Both the position numbers and the translations under genes were made by a program. A stretch of 6,190 nucleotides of DNA from the NCBI GenBank assembly GCA_964426895.1, contig CAYRSH010000078.1, forward strand, positions 1-6,190, in the 5' to 3' direction. Every line of letters begins with the position of its first letter. The first letter of the stretch is position 1. The notes under the pieces were generated by a model. The model was not told where the DNA came from, did not search any database, and was given only the letters and a program-made list of their open reading frames with translations. Origin of the DNA: Caldipriscus sp964426895. Lineage in GTDB: Bacteria; Hydrothermota; Hydrothermia; LBFQ01. This document shows positions 6,116 through 6,190 of this stretch, one piece after another.

Positions 6116-6121
6116 TTTATA
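6116..6121 (-). promoter_or_regulatory. -10 box (TATAAA) of the cas2-cas4-cas1 operon
   Basis: Minus-strand TATAAA is followed by nine bases and then the TTG start of cas2. Transcription starting about 7 bases downstream would begin at or just before the start codon, giving a leaderless transcript. A clear -35 hexamer is not visible. TTTTCAGG directly upstream resembles the TTTCAGG upstream of the -10 box at 30-35. Confidence 0.45.
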
Positions 6122-6123
6122 CC

Positions 6124-6137
6124 TGAAAATTTTTTCA
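6124..6137. promoter_or_regulatory. inverted repeat in the divergent promoter region, candidate operator
   Basis: TGAAAA-TT-TTTTCA is a perfect inverted repeat located between the two divergent -10 boxes. One arm abuts the cas2 -10 box, and the other falls at the -35 position of the plus-strand promoter (TTTTCA, 18-base spacer). A regulator or integration host factor bound here could affect both promoters. Inverted A/T runs are common by chance, so confidence is low. Confidence 0.3.
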
Positions 6138-6155
6138 CCGCGAAAGAAACACCCT

Positions 6156-6165
6156 TATAATACCC
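6156..6165 (+). promoter_or_regulatory. -10 promoter box of a divergent gene at the right edge
   Basis: TATAAT at 6156-6161 followed by ACCC is the third copy of the 10-mer seen at 30-39 and 2435-2444. Predicted initiation at about 6168 leaves a leader of about 11 bases, which contains a strong Shine-Dalgarno sequence, unlike the other two copies. Confidence 0.6.
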
Positions 6166-6168
6166 GGA

Positions 6169-6176
6169 AAGGAGGT
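6169..6176 (+). promoter_or_regulatory. strong Shine-Dalgarno AAGGAGGT
   Basis: This is a near-perfect anti-16S complement and the only strong one preceding a start in this window. It lies two bases before the ATG at 6179. That spacing is shorter than usual, so another start just beyond the window edge is possible. Confidence 0.5.
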
Positions 6177-6178
6177 AA

Positions 6179-6190
6179 ATGGTAGGTAAG
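6179..6190 (+). CDS. start of a divergent gene, cut off by the window edge
   Basis: Only four codons are visible (M-V-G-K), behind a TATAAT box and AAGGAGGT. No product can be inferred. The gene is divergent from cas2 across a 72-bp intergenic region. Its identity would show whether the cas operon has more CRISPR genes next to it. Confidence 0.4.

Noticed and set aside
4446..6190. CRISPR array or leader near the cas genes
   Set aside because: I looked for regularly spaced direct repeats of 25-40 bases in the non-coding parts. Only 13 bp and 72 bp are non-coding here and neither contains one.

Overview
The window looks like chromosomal DNA from a thermophilic bacterium with an outer membrane. 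The evidence is AT-leaning DNA with heavy use of AGG (Arg) and ATA (Ile) codons, Lys/Glu/Ile-rich proteins, HerA-type ATPase and Thermotoga/Aquifex-like Cas proteins, and a TonB-dependent outer-membrane receptor. Three starts lie directly behind a -10 box with no Shine-Dalgarno sequence, which suggests that leaderless mRNAs are common. I cannot name the lineage; a WOR-3/Hydrothermae-like or other deep-branching group is a guess only.

Plus strand, 1-4432. A promoter at about 30-35 drives a tight operon: a small putative lipoprotein (44-370), a HerA-family hexameric DNA translocase/helicase (367-2025, ATGA overlap), and the RuvX/YqgF RNase-H-fold nuclease (2026-2439, starting at a TTG directly after the herA stop). 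A second promoter sits on the ruvX stop codon and drives a TonB-dependent receptor (2447-4432).

Minus strand, 6106-4446, convergent with the receptor gene. This is a compact CRISPR adaptation operon in the order cas2-cas4-cas1, with overlapping or coupled genes. cas2 and cas4 look intact with all expected active-site residues. cas1 is broken: its N-terminal part (stop at 4952-4954) and its C-terminal catalytic part (from about 4967) lie in different frames. The C-terminal part also seems to lack about 20 residues at a point marked by a perfect 14-bp palindrome. No CRISPR repeats, interference genes or transposase are present in the window.

Right edge. A 72-bp divergent intergenic region separates cas2 from the first codons of a plus-strand gene that runs off the window. 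It carries two back-to-back -10 boxes and an inverted repeat between them.

The observations most worth following are the decaying (or, less likely, frameshifted) cas1 in an otherwise intact adaptation module, the recurrent TATAATACCC leaderless promoter element, and the HerA-RuvX pairing without a NurA gene in view.
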